From assembly GCA_019420045.1 (NCBI GenBank), contig JAHZHY010000097.1:1-10011 (forward strand): 10,011 nucleotides of DNA, written 5' to 3'. This document shows, piece by piece, positions 1 through 6,211 of this stretch. The notes under the pieces are model-generated. The model ran no database searches, was not told the DNA's origin, and saw only the letters and a program-made list of their open reading frames with translations. Origin of the DNA: Clostridiales bacterium. GTDB taxonomy: Bacteria > Bacillota > Clostridia > Oscillospirales > Butyricicoccaceae. The stretch's first letter is position 1; every line of letters starts with the position of its first letter. The translations under genes and the position numbers were made by a program.

Positions 1-97
1 TGCCCTGCAGGCCGTGGGTCTGGAAGTCACCATGATCAAGGACGTGACTCCCATCCCCCACAACGGCTGCCGCCCGCCCAAGAGAAGAAGAGTTTAA
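1..97 (+). CDS. rpsK: 30S ribosomal protein S11, C-terminal end (partial)
   Basis: This is the last 31 complete codons of an open frame that enters from the left edge and stops with TAA at 95-97. The residues read A-L-Q-A-V-G-L-E-V, then [20 protein letters not shown]. This is the highly conserved C-terminus of ribosomal protein S11, whose basic tail contacts 16S rRNA in the small-subunit platform. It lies 18 bases upstream of rpsD, the standard rpsK-rpsD-rpoA-rplQ order of the bacterial alpha operon. The start and most of the protein lie outside the window. Confidence 0.96.
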   Translation, partial: ALQAVGLEVTMIKDVTPIPHNGCRPPKRRRV

Positions 98-115
98 TCG
101 GAGGTGTTTTGATCA

Positions 116-745
116 ATGGCGAGATATACAGACGCAACCTGCCGCATTTGCCGCAGAGAGGGCGAGAAACTCTTTCTGAAGGGCGACAGATGTTATAGCG
201 ATAAATGCGCTCTGGCCCGCCGGGCCTATGCCCCCGGCCAGCACGGCCAGGGCCGTAACCGGAAGCTGAGCGAGTATGGCATGCAGCTGCGGGAGAAGCA
301 GAAGGCCAGAAAGTACTATGGCATCCTGGAAGGCCAGTTCGAGGGCTATTTCGAGCTGGCTACCAAGAAGCAGGGCATGACCGGTGAGAACCTGCTGAAG
401 ATCCTGGAAAGCCGTCTGGACAATGTGGTCTATCGCGCCGGCTTTGCTATGAGCCGTCCCGAAGCCCGCCAGCTGGTGAAGCATTCCCATTTCACCGTCA
501 ATGGCAAGAAGGTCAACATTCCTTCCTATCTGCTCAAGGCCGGCGATGTGGTCGCCATCCGTGAGAAGAGCATGAGCCTGGACAAGTTCAAGGCTGTCAT
601 TGAGGCCAACAGCTCCAAGCCCGCTCTGAACTGGCTGAGCGTTGACCGGGCCAAGGGTACCGCTACTGTTGTGAACCTGCCCAACCGGGACGAGATCGAT
701 CTGCCCGTGCAGGAACACCTGATCGTGGAATTGTACTCCAAATAA
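116..745 (+). CDS. rpsD: 30S ribosomal protein S4
   Basis: This 209-residue protein is full length for S4. S4 is a primary 16S rRNA-binding protein of the small subunit body, important for decoding fidelity. The N-terminus has four cysteines at positions 9, 12, 26 and 31 (C-X2-C-X13-C-X4-C), the zinc-binding form of S4 rather than the cysteine-free paralogue. The [10 protein letters not shown] stretch near residue 40 and the S4 RNA-binding domain (about 98-160, beginning S-R-L-D-N-V-V-Y-R) are both intact. The start is set by GGAGGTG at 100-106, nine bases before the ATG. It follows rpsK by 18 bases and precedes rpoA by 55 bases. In some bacteria S4 represses its own operon by binding the leader mRNA. 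No such site can be judged here, because the operon start is outside the window. Confidence 0.98.
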   Translation: MARYTDATCRICRREGEKLFLKGDRCYSDKCALARRAYAPGQHGQGRNRKLSEYGMQLREKQKARKYYGILEGQFEGYFELATKKQGMTGENLLKILESRLDNVVYRAGFAMSRPEARQLVKHSHFTVNGKKVNIPSYLLKAGDVVAIREKSMSLDKFKAVIEANSSKPALNWLSVDRAKGTATVVNLPNRDEIDLPVQEHLIVELYSK

Positions 746-757
746 CCCGAACCCTCA

Positions 758-786
758 TTGACAATCACACAGGCAACTTTAACGAT
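758..786 (+). promoter_or_regulatory. Possible internal promoter before rpoA
   Basis: A perfect -35 hexamer TTGACA (758-763) lies in the rpsD-rpoA gap. It is followed after 17 bases by AACGAT (781-786), which matches the -10 consensus at only three of six positions. The element would give rpoA and rplQ an extra transcript. The weak -10 makes this uncertain, since the genes are certainly also read from the upstream operon promoter. Confidence 0.25.
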
Positions 787-800
787 AGGAGGGTATTCTG

Positions 801-1751
801 ATGATAGCGATTGAAAAGCCCCGCATTGAGTGCGCCGATTCTCTGGAGGACGGTTCTTACGGCAAATTCGTCGTGGAGCCTCTGGAGCGGGGGTATGGCA
901 CCACCCTCGGCAACTCGCTCCGCCGTATATTGCTCTCCTCGCTGCCCGGCACAGCCGTGACCACCATCAAAATCGATGGGGTGCAGCATGAGTTTTCCAC
1001 GATCCCGGGCGTCAAAGAAGATGTGACAGAGATCGTTTTGAATGTGAAAGGCATTATCGCCAAGCTGCACAGCGAAGGCGAAAAGACCGTTTACATCGAA
1101 AGTTCCAACCCGGGGCTGGTGACAGCCGGCGACATCCGCTGCGACAGCGATGTGGAGATCCTCAACCCGGATCATCCCATCTGCACGCTGATGCCCGACG
1201 CCAAATTCACCATGGAGCTGACCCTCAATCACGGCCGCGGCTATGCCCTGGCCGAGCGCAATAAGCCCGCCCAGCCGGTGATCGGCCTGATCCCGGTGGA
1301 TTCCCTCTATACTCCCGTCTATAAGGTCAATTATGTGGTGGAAAACGCCCGCGTGGGCGATATGACCGACTATGACCGGCTGACACTGGAAGTATGGACT
1401 GACCGGACCATTGCCGCCCGGGACGCGGTTTCGCTGGCTGCCAAGATCCTCACAGACCATCTGAGCCTGTTTGTGGATCTCTCCGATGAGATCGGCAGCA
1501 AGACAACGGTGGTGGAAAAGAGCGAAACCACCCAGGATAAAGTGCTGGAGATGACCATTGAAGAGCTGGATCTGTCGGTCCGTTCCTTCAACTGTCTCAA
1601 GCGCACCGGCATCAACACCGTTGCCGACCTGATCAATACTTCGGAAGAAGATATGATGAAAGTGCGCAACCTGGGCCGCAAGTCCCTGGAAGAGGTCATC
1701 AAAAAGCTGGATGATATGGGCCTGAAGCTCAGCTCCGGCGACAATAACTGA
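801..1751 (+). CDS. rpoA: DNA-directed RNA polymerase subunit alpha
   Basis: This 316-residue protein has the normal length for a bacterial alpha subunit. The N-terminal assembly domain (about 1-230) carries the [17 protein letters not shown] motif near residues 33-49, the dimerisation and beta/beta-prime docking region. A short acidic linker leads to the C-terminal domain (about 250-312). That domain binds UP-element DNA and activators; V-R-S-F-N-C-L-K holds Arg261, equivalent to the DNA-contacting Arg265 of E. coli, and N-L-G-R-K-S-L is the second contact helix. The start is fixed by AGGAGGG at 788-793, about eight bases before ATG. It is the third gene of the alpha operon segment. The 99-base gap before rplQ holds two strong hairpins, listed separately. 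Confidence 0.98.
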   Translation: MIAIEKPRIECADSLEDGSYGKFVVEPLERGYGTTLGNSLRRILLSSLPGTAVTTIKIDGVQHEFSTIPGVKEDVTEIVLNVKGIIAKLHSEGEKTVYIESSNPGLVTAGDIRCDSDVEILNPDHPICTLMPDAKFTMELTLNHGRGYALAERNKPAQPVIGLIPVDSLYTPVYKVNYVVENARVGDMTDYDRLTLEVWTDRTIAARDAVSLAAKILTDHLSLFVDLSDEIGSKTTVVEKSETTQDKVLEMTIEELDLSVRSFNCLKRTGINTVADLINTSEEDMMKVRNLGRKSLEEVIKKLDDMGLKLSSGDNN

Positions 1752-1760
1752 TCGACAGCG

Positions 1761-1791
1761 CCGGCATCGGGGCCTTCCGCCCCGATGTCGG
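1761..1791 (+). other. GC-rich hairpin 1 between rpoA and rplQ
   Basis: Bases 1761-1773 pair with 1779-1791 to give an uninterrupted 13-base-pair stem (one G-U pair) with the five-base loop CTTCC. No U-tract follows, so it does not look like an intrinsic terminator. It begins ten bases after the rpoA stop codon. Plausible roles are protection or processing of mRNA ends, or partial attenuation before rplQ; these roles are inferred. Confidence 0.75.
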
Positions 1792-1795
1792 GAGA

Positions 1796-1829
1796 CCGCC
1801 CCCTCCAAAGCCTTGTGGCTTTGGGGCGG
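1796..1829 (+). other. GC-rich hairpin 2 between rpoA and rplQ
   Basis: Bases 1805-1812 pair with 1817-1824 (eight pairs, loop TTGT). Bases 1796-1800 then pair with 1825-1829 (five pairs) across a four-base bulge at 1801-1804. It starts four bases after hairpin 1 and ends seven bases before the rplQ ribosome binding site (AAGGAGG, 1837-1843). No run of T follows. Together the two hairpins fill most of the rpoA-rplQ gap. Confidence 0.65.
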
Positions 1830-1850
1830 AGCATATAAGGAGGTAAAATT

Positions 1851-2192
1851 ATGCCAGGAACCCGCAAACTCGGCAGACCCACCGACCACCGCAAGGCTAT
1901 GCTGCGCGCCATGGTCACTTATCTGCTGGAGAACGGAAAGATCGAGACCACCGTCACTCGCGCCAAAGAGGTGAGACCTCTGGCCGAAAAGATGATCACA
2001 CTGGGCAAGAAGAACACTCTGGCTGCCAAGCGCCAGGCTTTTGCCTTTATCACCAAGGAAGCCGTCGTCAAGAAGACCTTTGACGAAATCGCTCCCAAAT
2101 ATCAGGACCGCAACGGCGGTTATGTGCGCATCACCCGCATCGGGCCCAGAAGAGGCGACGGCGCGGAGATGGCCATTATCGAGCTGATCTGA
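1851..2192 (+). CDS. rplQ: 50S ribosomal protein L17
   Basis: This 113-residue protein is the usual compact form of L17, which lies near the peptide exit on the large subunit. The hallmark N-terminus [15 protein letters not shown] (about residues 5-19) is present. So are [18 protein letters not shown] (about 31-48) and the C-terminal [15 protein letters not shown] family signature (about 89-103). The start is supported by AAGGAGG at 1837-1843, seven bases before ATG. It is the last gene of the ribosomal cluster. Many Firmicutes continue with ecfA/ecfT, truA or rplM here, but this window shows a terminator and an unrelated - strand gene instead. Confidence 0.98.
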   Translation: MPGTRKLGRPTDHRKAMLRAMVTYLLENGKIETTVTRAKEVRPLAEKMITLGKKNTLAAKRQAFAFITKEAVVKKTFDEIAPKYQDRNGGYVRITRIGPRRGDGAEMAIIELI

Positions 2193-2214
2193 TTCTTTTA
2201 GCAGAAAAGCCAGG

Positions 2215-2265
2215 AAGGGATTGTCCCGAGCATGATGCCATCGGGACAATCCCTTATTTTATTTT
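2215..2265 (+). terminator. Intrinsic terminator of the ribosomal/alpha operon
   Basis: Bases 2215-2229 pair perfectly with 2241-2255 (15 pairs, 11-base loop). The stem is followed by a T-rich tail, TATTTTATTTT, from 2255. It lies 22 bases after the rplQ stop and closes the + strand operon. Confidence 0.92.
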
Positions 2266-2273
2266 CTCAAAGA

Positions 2274-2305
2274 AAAAAGACGCTTTCATGTGAAAGCGTC
2301 TTTTT
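2274..2305. terminator. Bidirectional terminator between rplQ and the carbon-nitrogen hydrolase
   Basis: A-tract plus GACGCTTTC (2274-2287) pairs with GAAAGCGTC plus T-tract (2292-2305) around a four-base loop. T-runs appear after the stem on both strands, so it can stop transcription from both sides. It is directly adjacent to the stop codon of the - strand hydrolase gene and backs up the operon terminator just upstream. Confidence 0.88.
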
Positions 2306-2307
2306 GT

Positions 2308-3183
2308 TTATCGCCGGGCGTCTTTGCGCACAAAGGGCGGGGAAACCTTGGGGGAAGTCAGAGCCTGATATAAGCTGGGACGGCGGTAGGCGTTGCCGTG
2401 TACTTCGGCTTCCCGGTATTGGCGTATCTGATCCAAGGGGAAGGGGGCCAGATAGATGCCTTCGCCTTCTCCGGCCTCCACCACCAGAGTATCCCGGCCC
2501 TCTACCTGACCATTTTCCCGCTCCAGGTAGGCCATGCCGTCAAAGGCGGTGGAATGGCCGTTGCAGTCCGGATGTCCCATGGGATAGTTCACTGTGGCGA
2601 TCCCCAGCATATTTTCATAGGCCCGGCCTCGCAGCTGGGAAATGCGGTTGATCTCCATGGGGCAGGCATTGGGGGTCAGAATGATTTCAGCGCCGCCCAG
2701 CATCAGAAGACGGGCGCTTTCGGGAAATTCCCGATCATAGCAGATCATGCATCCCACTTGCACGGGGCCTTTGGGTGTTTCCAGAGTGGTCACGGGAAAA
2801 GAATCCCCAGGGGTCAGGGCACATTCTTCCCCAAAATCACAGGTGTGCACCTTGGCGTAATCCAGAACCCTCCGGCCCTGGAAGTCAAAGAGGGCAAAAC
2901 TGTTGCGGGGAAGGGGAGAGAACTCTTCCAGGTAGGTGATCCCGATGGCCATGGAAAGCTCATTCGCTAAGCTCTGGAAAGTCTGGAGAAAAATATGGTC
3001 TTTGGGAATGGCCGGTCCGTTTCCCTGGGGAGGGAACTGATATCCGGTGCTCCACATTTCAGGGAAGAGAGCCACATCGGCCCCCATGCTCCGGGCTTTC
3101 CGGCAGGCAGAAAGTCCTTTTTCCAGGTTTCCTTCCAATGTGCCGGTGGGCAGAAGCTGAAGCAGTGCAACGACAAGTTCCAT
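2308..3183 (-). CDS. Carbon-nitrogen hydrolase (nitrilase superfamily)
   Basis: This 291-residue cytoplasmic enzyme hydrolyses a non-peptide C-N bond, such as an amide, carbamoyl or nitrile group. The Glu-Lys-Cys triad of the superfamily is visible: Glu42 in L-F-P-E-M-W, Lys111 in Y-A-K-V-H, and Cys148 in G-C-M-I-C-Y-D-R-E-F-P-E. The last motif strongly resembles the amidase and N-carbamoyl amidohydrolase branches. The C-terminus Y-R-R-P-S-L-Y is also typical. The start at 3183 is chosen because AGGAGG (minus strand, 3192-3197) sits eight bases upstream. A longer frame to 3219 would start with a low-complexity K/E stretch, lacks a binding site and overlaps the promoter. The substrate cannot be read from the sequence. 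Its neighbour across the shared promoter region is a cytidine deaminase-like gene, which weakly suggests nitrogen or pyrimidine salvage. Confidence 0.9.
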   Translation of the reverse strand: MELVVALLQLLPTGTLEGNLEKGLSACRKARSMGADVALFPEMWSTGYQFPPQGNGPAIPKDHIFLQTFQSLANELSMAIGITYLEEFSPLPRNSFALFDFQGRRVLDYAKVHTCDFGEECALTPGDSFPVTTLETPKGPVQVGCMICYDREFPESARLLMLGGAEIILTPNACPMEINRISQLRGRAYENMLGIATVNYPMGHPDCNGHSTAFDGMAYLERENGQVEGRDTLVVEAGEGEGIYLAPFPLDQIRQYREAEVHGNAYRRPSLYQALTSPKVSPPFVRKDARR

Positions 3184-3191
3184 GGGATTTT

Positions 3192-3197
3192 CCTCCT
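3192..3197 (-). promoter_or_regulatory. Ribosome binding site deciding the hydrolase start
   Basis: AGGAGG on the minus strand lies eight bases before the ATG at 3181-3183. It supports this start over the in-frame codon at 3219. Confidence 0.85.
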
Positions 3198-3209
3198 TTT
3201 CATGCTTTG

Positions 3210-3238
3210 ATGGTATCATTTTTCTCCATATGGGTCAA
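3210..3238 (-). promoter_or_regulatory. Promoter of the carbon-nitrogen hydrolase gene
   Basis: On the minus strand, TTGACC (3238-3233) is followed after 17 bases by TACCAT (3215-3210). The -10 is preceded by TGA at 3218-3216, giving an extended -10 (TGn). The -35 matches five of six consensus positions and the -10 four of six. Confidence 0.6.
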
Positions 3239-3245
3239 GAATCCC

Positions 3246-3274
3246 TTTTCGCCAGGAGAAAACAATGGTATACT
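3246..3274 (+). promoter_or_regulatory. Promoter of the cytidine deaminase-like gene
   Basis: The -10 hexamer TATACT (3269-3274, five of six consensus) is preceded by TGG, forming an extended -10. The -35 region TTTTCG (3246-3251) is weak but 17 bases away. The -35 elements of the two divergent genes are only seven bases apart. Confidence 0.6.
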
Positions 3275-3297
3275 GAATAAAAGGAGGGAGAAACAAG

Positions 3298-3699
3298 ATG
3301 AAGATCGATTTCTCTTTGCTCTATGAGAAGGCCCGTCAGGTGGCGGGACATCGGGTTCTGACCCCTTATACCGAAGCCGGCAGCGTGGGAGCGGCCATCC
3401 TGACCAAAAGCGGGAAGATCTATACCGGCGTCAATATTGATACAGCTTGCTCCATGGGGTTTTGTGCCGAGCACGCGGCAGCGGCTGCCATGGTGACAGC
3501 CGGCGAATGTGAGATCATCGCTGTGGCAGCGGTAGACGACAAAGGGGATGTGGTACCTCCCTGCGGAAGATGCCGCCAGTTTTTGATGCAGCTGGGGCCG
3601 GAAAATGAAAAAGCCCAGGTGCTGGTGGAAAAAGATAAAATAATGCGGTTGGAAGAACTGCTGCCCTATGATTGGCGGAAAGTTCGCCCCAGAGATTAA
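3298..3699 (+). CDS. cdd: Cytidine deaminase-like protein (divergent)
   Basis: This is a 133-residue single-domain zinc deaminase, the size of homotetrameric cytidine deaminases that convert (deoxy)cytidine to (deoxy)uridine. Zinc ligands and catalytic glutamate are present: Cys56 and Glu58 in F-C-A-E-H-A-A, Cys89 and Cys92 in P-P-C-G-R-C-R-Q. Several positions differ from the canonical form. The usual C-A-E-R is C-A-E-H, the sugar-contacting N-X-E is N46-I-D48, and the usual Y-S-x-F-x-V-G-A-A is Y-T-E-A-G-S-V-G-A-A. P-C-G-R-C-R-Q and G-V-N recall blasticidin-S deaminase. It is certainly in the deaminase superfamily, but the substrate could be cytidine or another aminated heterocycle. The start is set by AAGGAGGG at 3281-3288, nine bases before ATG. 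It is a single-gene unit closed by its own terminator. Confidence 0.85.
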   Translation: MKIDFSLLYEKARQVAGHRVLTPYTEAGSVGAAILTKSGKIYTGVNIDTACSMGFCAEHAAAAAMVTAGECEIIAVAAVDDKGDVVPPCGRCRQFLMQLGPENEKAQVLVEKDKIMRLEELLPYDWRKVRPRD

Positions 3700-3700
3700 A

Positions 3701-3735
3701 AAAACGGAGAGCCCAAAGGGTTCTCCGTTTTTTTT
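3701..3735. terminator. Bidirectional terminator after cdd
   Basis: Bases 3705-3714 (CGGAGAGCCC) pair with 3718-3727 around an AAA loop, with one G-U pair. The stem is flanked by an A-tract on the left and eight T on the right. It follows the cdd stop directly and also serves the convergent - strand gene ending at 3752. Confidence 0.92.
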
Positions 3736-3751
3736 AGTATTTAGGTTGTAA

Positions 3752-4303
3752 TTATTTTTCACTGACCAGCAGGTTGTAGGTGGTGAAGTACCACTGACCG
3801 CCGATCTGGGTCACATAAGTAGAGCCGGTCATGGTTTTGCTTCCATTATCCCCGGTGATCTTCACATCAAAGTCTACCAGGTTAACAGTGGCCGCCTTGG
3901 GGAAATCGTCCTGCACCGACTTCAGCTTTTCCGATCCGGCGTTTTCGCTCTGGTTGACGGTTACTTCCACCTGGAGATTCTCGCCCAGTTCTTCCTGCAT
4001 TTCCTGGCGATAAGACAGATAAATGCTGCTGCTGACGCCGCCCATGGTGCTCACTTGCTCAAAAGCATCCCGCAGCTCTTCCGGCATACAGGAAGAAAGC
4101 TCATTCAGATCGCCGGCGTACAGGTTATGATAGTATTTTTGCAGCAGTTTCTGCGGATTGGATTGCTCTCCCCGCACAGAGGGAAGGATCAGAAAGACCA
4201 CAGCGGCAGCCACCAGCAGAAGAATGACCACCAGCGGGATCAGAAATACCAATTTGGAATGTTTTTTCTCCGGCTCTTTGGCCTGGACAGTAATTTTGCG
4301 CAT
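3752..4303 (-). CDS. Membrane-anchored protein of unknown function
   Basis: This 183-residue protein is not one I recognise. A short basic cytoplasmic N-terminus (residues 1-17, rich in K/R/E) is followed by a single very hydrophobic helix (about 18-40, L-V-F-L-I-P-L-V-V-I-L-L-L). There is no lipobox cysteine, so it is an N-terminal signal anchor with the rest outside the membrane. The external part has an amphipathic start (Y-Y-H-N-L-Y-A-G-D-L-N-E-L, about 57-69) and ends in beta-rich sequence with G-G-Q-W-Y-F (168-173). This pattern is common in small NTF2-like extracytoplasmic domains of Firmicutes; that fold is inferred. The start has AGGTGG about seven bases upstream. It lies 30 bases behind the phosphohexomutase gene and is probably co-transcribed with it. 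Confidence 0.8.
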   Translation of the reverse strand: MRKITVQAKEPEKKHSKLVFLIPLVVILLLVAAAVVFLILPSVRGEQSNPQKLLQKYYHNLYAGDLNELSSCMPEELRDAFEQVSTMGGVSSSIYLSYRQEMQEELGENLQVEVTVNQSENAGSEKLKSVQDDFPKAATVNLVDFDVKITGDNGSKTMTGSTYVTQIGGQWYFTTYNLLVSEK

Positions 4304-4333
4304 AAATAACCACCTTTTCTAAGGCCGCCGGGA

Positions 4334-6055
4334 TTATACGGGGGCCTGGTCTTTGTTTAAAAGCAGGGGCACGGCCTGACGCAGTGAATTCAGCTGCTCC
4401 ATGGTCTGAGCCCGGCTGTGGCTGTGAGCCAGCAGATAACATTTGATCTTGGGCTCGGTGCCCGAAGGGCGAATGGCCAAAGCGGCTCCGCCGGCCAATT
4501 CATAGTATACCATATCGGCGCCCCGGAGGGAAAGGGGTTTTGCTTCATTTTCCGTCATAGAATGATAAAGTCCGCTTTTGTAATCCCGCCAGCAGCACAC
4601 CGGCAAAGAACCGAGAAGACGGGGTGGATGCTGCCGCAGCTGCTCCATGGTCTGAGCCATGCGGGCCTGGGCGTTTTCGCCGGAACAGGATAGAGAGATG
4701 GCATCCTCCAGATAGCAGCCAAAGGCGGCGAAAAGCTGTTCCAGCCGGTCCAGAGGCGATTGCCCTTTACTCAGGAGACAGGCGGTCAGATGGCAGAATG
4801 CCAAGGCGGCGGCCAGGCCGTCTTTGTCCCGGCAGTGAGAGCCGATCATGCAGCCGATGGCCTCTTCAAATGCAATGGCGCACCGGCCTTTTCCTTCCTG
4901 CTCCAGCTGGCAGGCCAGGGGAGCCATGTTTTTAAAGCCGGTGAAGGTGTCGATGCACTGGGCGCTATGGCTTTGGGCAATGGCCGCGGCCAGGCTGGTG
5001 GTGACGATGCTTTTGATCACCAGGGAGGGGAGGGAAGAAGTCTGGTGATCTTCCAGGGCGGAAAGAAGAAAATCTGTGAGGAGGGAACCGGCCTGGTGGC
5101 CGGACAGGCTGTGGTATTCCCCTTGGTGCAGCACCTGGAAGGCCACCCGGTCGGCGTCAGGATCGGTGGCGATGATCAGATGGGCGCCAATGCGCCGGGC
5201 TTCTTCTAAAGCCAGGTGGAAAGTCTCCGGATTTTCCGGGTTGGGGGCCGGTGCTGTGGGAAAGGTGCCGTCCGGCTCCATTTGGGAAGAGACGCAGTGC
5301 AAATCGGTGAACCCCTGTTCTTTCAGCAGCCGGGGAAGGAGCAGGCCGCCCACTCCATGAAGGGGTGTATAGACGATGCGCAGCCGGGCTCGGTCCTCTG
5401 GCAGAGAAACCGGGGGAATGTCTTGGACCAAAGCATCCAGATAGGCGTTGTCGGTTTCCTCTCCCAAGGGAATGACCAAAGAGGCATCCCCTTCCGGCAG
5501 AGCACAGGGCAGGGAGATGCGGGTCATTTCCTGGCTGACAGCGGCACATTCTTCATCGGTGAGCTGGGCCCCGGTATGGGAATATAACTTACATCCGTTA
5601 TATTCTTTTGTATTATGACTAGATGTAATATTCATTCCACCGGCGGCGCCGGTGTGGATGACGGCAAAGGAAAGTTCCGGCGTGGGGCGAGGATCGGTGA
5701 AAAAGTGCACCGGGATGCCCAGGGAGGTGAAGGCCCGTTGGGCGGTCTGGGCCAGTTCAGGACTGCTCAGGCGGCAGTCCCGGCACAGGCAGATTCCTTT
5801 TTGCCGAACTTCTTCCCCTTGGGAAGACAGGAGAAACCGGCCAAAGGCCAGAGCGGCCTGGGTGATGGTAAAGCGGTTGACTCCGCCAGGTCCCAGGGCG
5901 GCGATTCCACGCAATCCAGCAGTGCCGAAGGAAAGGGCGGATTGAAAAGTGGGGCGGAGGATCTCGGGAGAAGAACTCGAAAGAGTATTTTTTTCATCCT
6001 GGGAAAGAAAAGGGCTTTGGAGCCACTGATCCAGGGTTGTTTTCCAGTTTTCCAT
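4334..6055 (-). CDS. pgcA: Phosphoglucomutase / phosphomannomutase (alpha-phosphohexomutase)
   Basis: This 573-residue cytoplasmic enzyme interconverts hexose 1- and 6-phosphates, probably glucose, linking glycolysis to nucleotide-sugar and envelope polysaccharide synthesis. Its length fits the PgcA-type branch. In order: F-G-T-A-G-L-R-G (43-50), the active-site loop T-S-S-H-N-T-K-E-Y-N-G (144-154) with phosphoserine Ser146, the metal loop D-P-D-A-D-R (298-303), the sugar loop F-E-E-A-I-G (396-401) with K-D-G (411-413), and the phosphate site R-P-S-G-T-E-P-K-I-K-C-Y (529-540). The loop usually reads T-A-S-H-N-P; here Ala is Ser and Pro is Thr. The DNA over this loop (5581-5640) is about 25% GC with AT-ending codons, unlike the rest of the gene. 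AGGAGG lies eight bases before ATG. Glucose or mannose specificity cannot be decided from sequence alone. Confidence 0.92.
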   Translation of the reverse strand: MENWKTTLDQWLQSPFLSQDEKNTLSSSSPEILRPTFQSALSFGTAGLRGIAALGPGGVNRFTITQAALAFGRFLLSSQGEEVRQKGICLCRDCRLSSPELAQTAQRAFTSLGIPVHFFTDPRPTPELSFAVIHTGAAGGMNITSSHNTKEYNGCKLYSHTGAQLTDEECAAVSQEMTRISLPCALPEGDASLVIPLGEETDNAYLDALVQDIPPVSLPEDRARLRIVYTPLHGVGGLLLPRLLKEQGFTDLHCVSSQMEPDGTFPTAPAPNPENPETFHLALEEARRIGAHLIIATDPDADRVAFQVLHQGEYHSLSGHQAGSLLTDFLLSALEDHQTSSLPSLVIKSIVTTSLAAAIAQSHSAQCIDTFTGFKNMAPLACQLEQEGKGRCAIAFEEAIGCMIGSHCRDKDGLAAALAFCHLTACLLSKGQSPLDRLEQLFAAFGCYLEDAISLSCSGENAQARMAQTMEQLRQHPPRLLGSLPVCCWRDYKSGLYHSMTENEAKPLSLRGADMVYYELAGGAALAIRPSGTEPKIKCYLLAHSHSRAQTMEQLNSLRQAVPLLLNKDQAPV

Positions 6056-6093
6056 TGCAATAACCTCCTGAGAAAGGGGATTTACCTATAGTT

Positions 6094-6102
6094 ATCATAC
6101 CA
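6094..6102 (-). promoter_or_regulatory. Extended -10 promoter of the phosphohexomutase operon
   Basis: On the minus strand TGG (6102-6100) precedes TATGAT (6099-6094), five of six -10 consensus positions. No good -35 lies 17 bases upstream. A perfect TTGACA at 6129-6124 is 24-25 bases away, too far for normal spacing. The start point would fall about 30 bases before the gene. Confidence 0.45.
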
Positions 6103-6151
6103 TGTCCCGGAAAAAAGAGCCAGTTGTCAAAAAAACTTTACAGGAAATTGC

Positions 6152-6180
6152 TTTTCAAAGGAAGGAAAAACAGGTAAAAT
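6152..6180 (+). promoter_or_regulatory. Promoter of mgsA
   Basis: TTTTCA (6152-6157, four of six) is followed after exactly 17 bases by TAAAAT (6175-6180, five of six). This places the start point about 25 bases before the mgsA ATG, with GGAG at 6199-6202 as the ribosome binding site. Confidence 0.55.
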
Positions 6181-6211
6181 AAGGGTGGAATAATAAATGG
6201 AGTGAAGAAAA

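Noticed and set aside
1761..1829. Terminator between rpoA and rplQ
   Set aside because: The stems are strong, but neither is followed by a T-run, and rplQ has no promoter of its own that I can see.
765..2249. A 494-codon minus-strand open frame antisense to rpoA and rplQ
   Set aside because: It lies opposite two certain genes and runs through the hairpin gap. Its composition (rich in H, G, Q, L, A) is typical of antisense to GC-rich coding sequence. No domain or ribosome binding site supports it.
3184..3219. A 12-residue N-terminal extension of the carbon-nitrogen hydrolase
   Set aside because: It would read through the AGGAGG site and overlap the predicted -10. The start at 3183 has ideal ribosome-binding-site spacing and begins at the family's usual first beta strand.
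4760..5209. Plus-strand open frames inside the mutase gene
   Set aside because: All are antisense shadows of the phosphohexomutase, which has every family motif in the minus frame.
6124..6129. Perfect TTGACA on the minus strand as the -35 of the mutase promoter
   Set aside because: It is 24-25 bases from the TATGAT -10, beyond workable spacing, and no other -10 lies at 16-18 bases. It may be chance.
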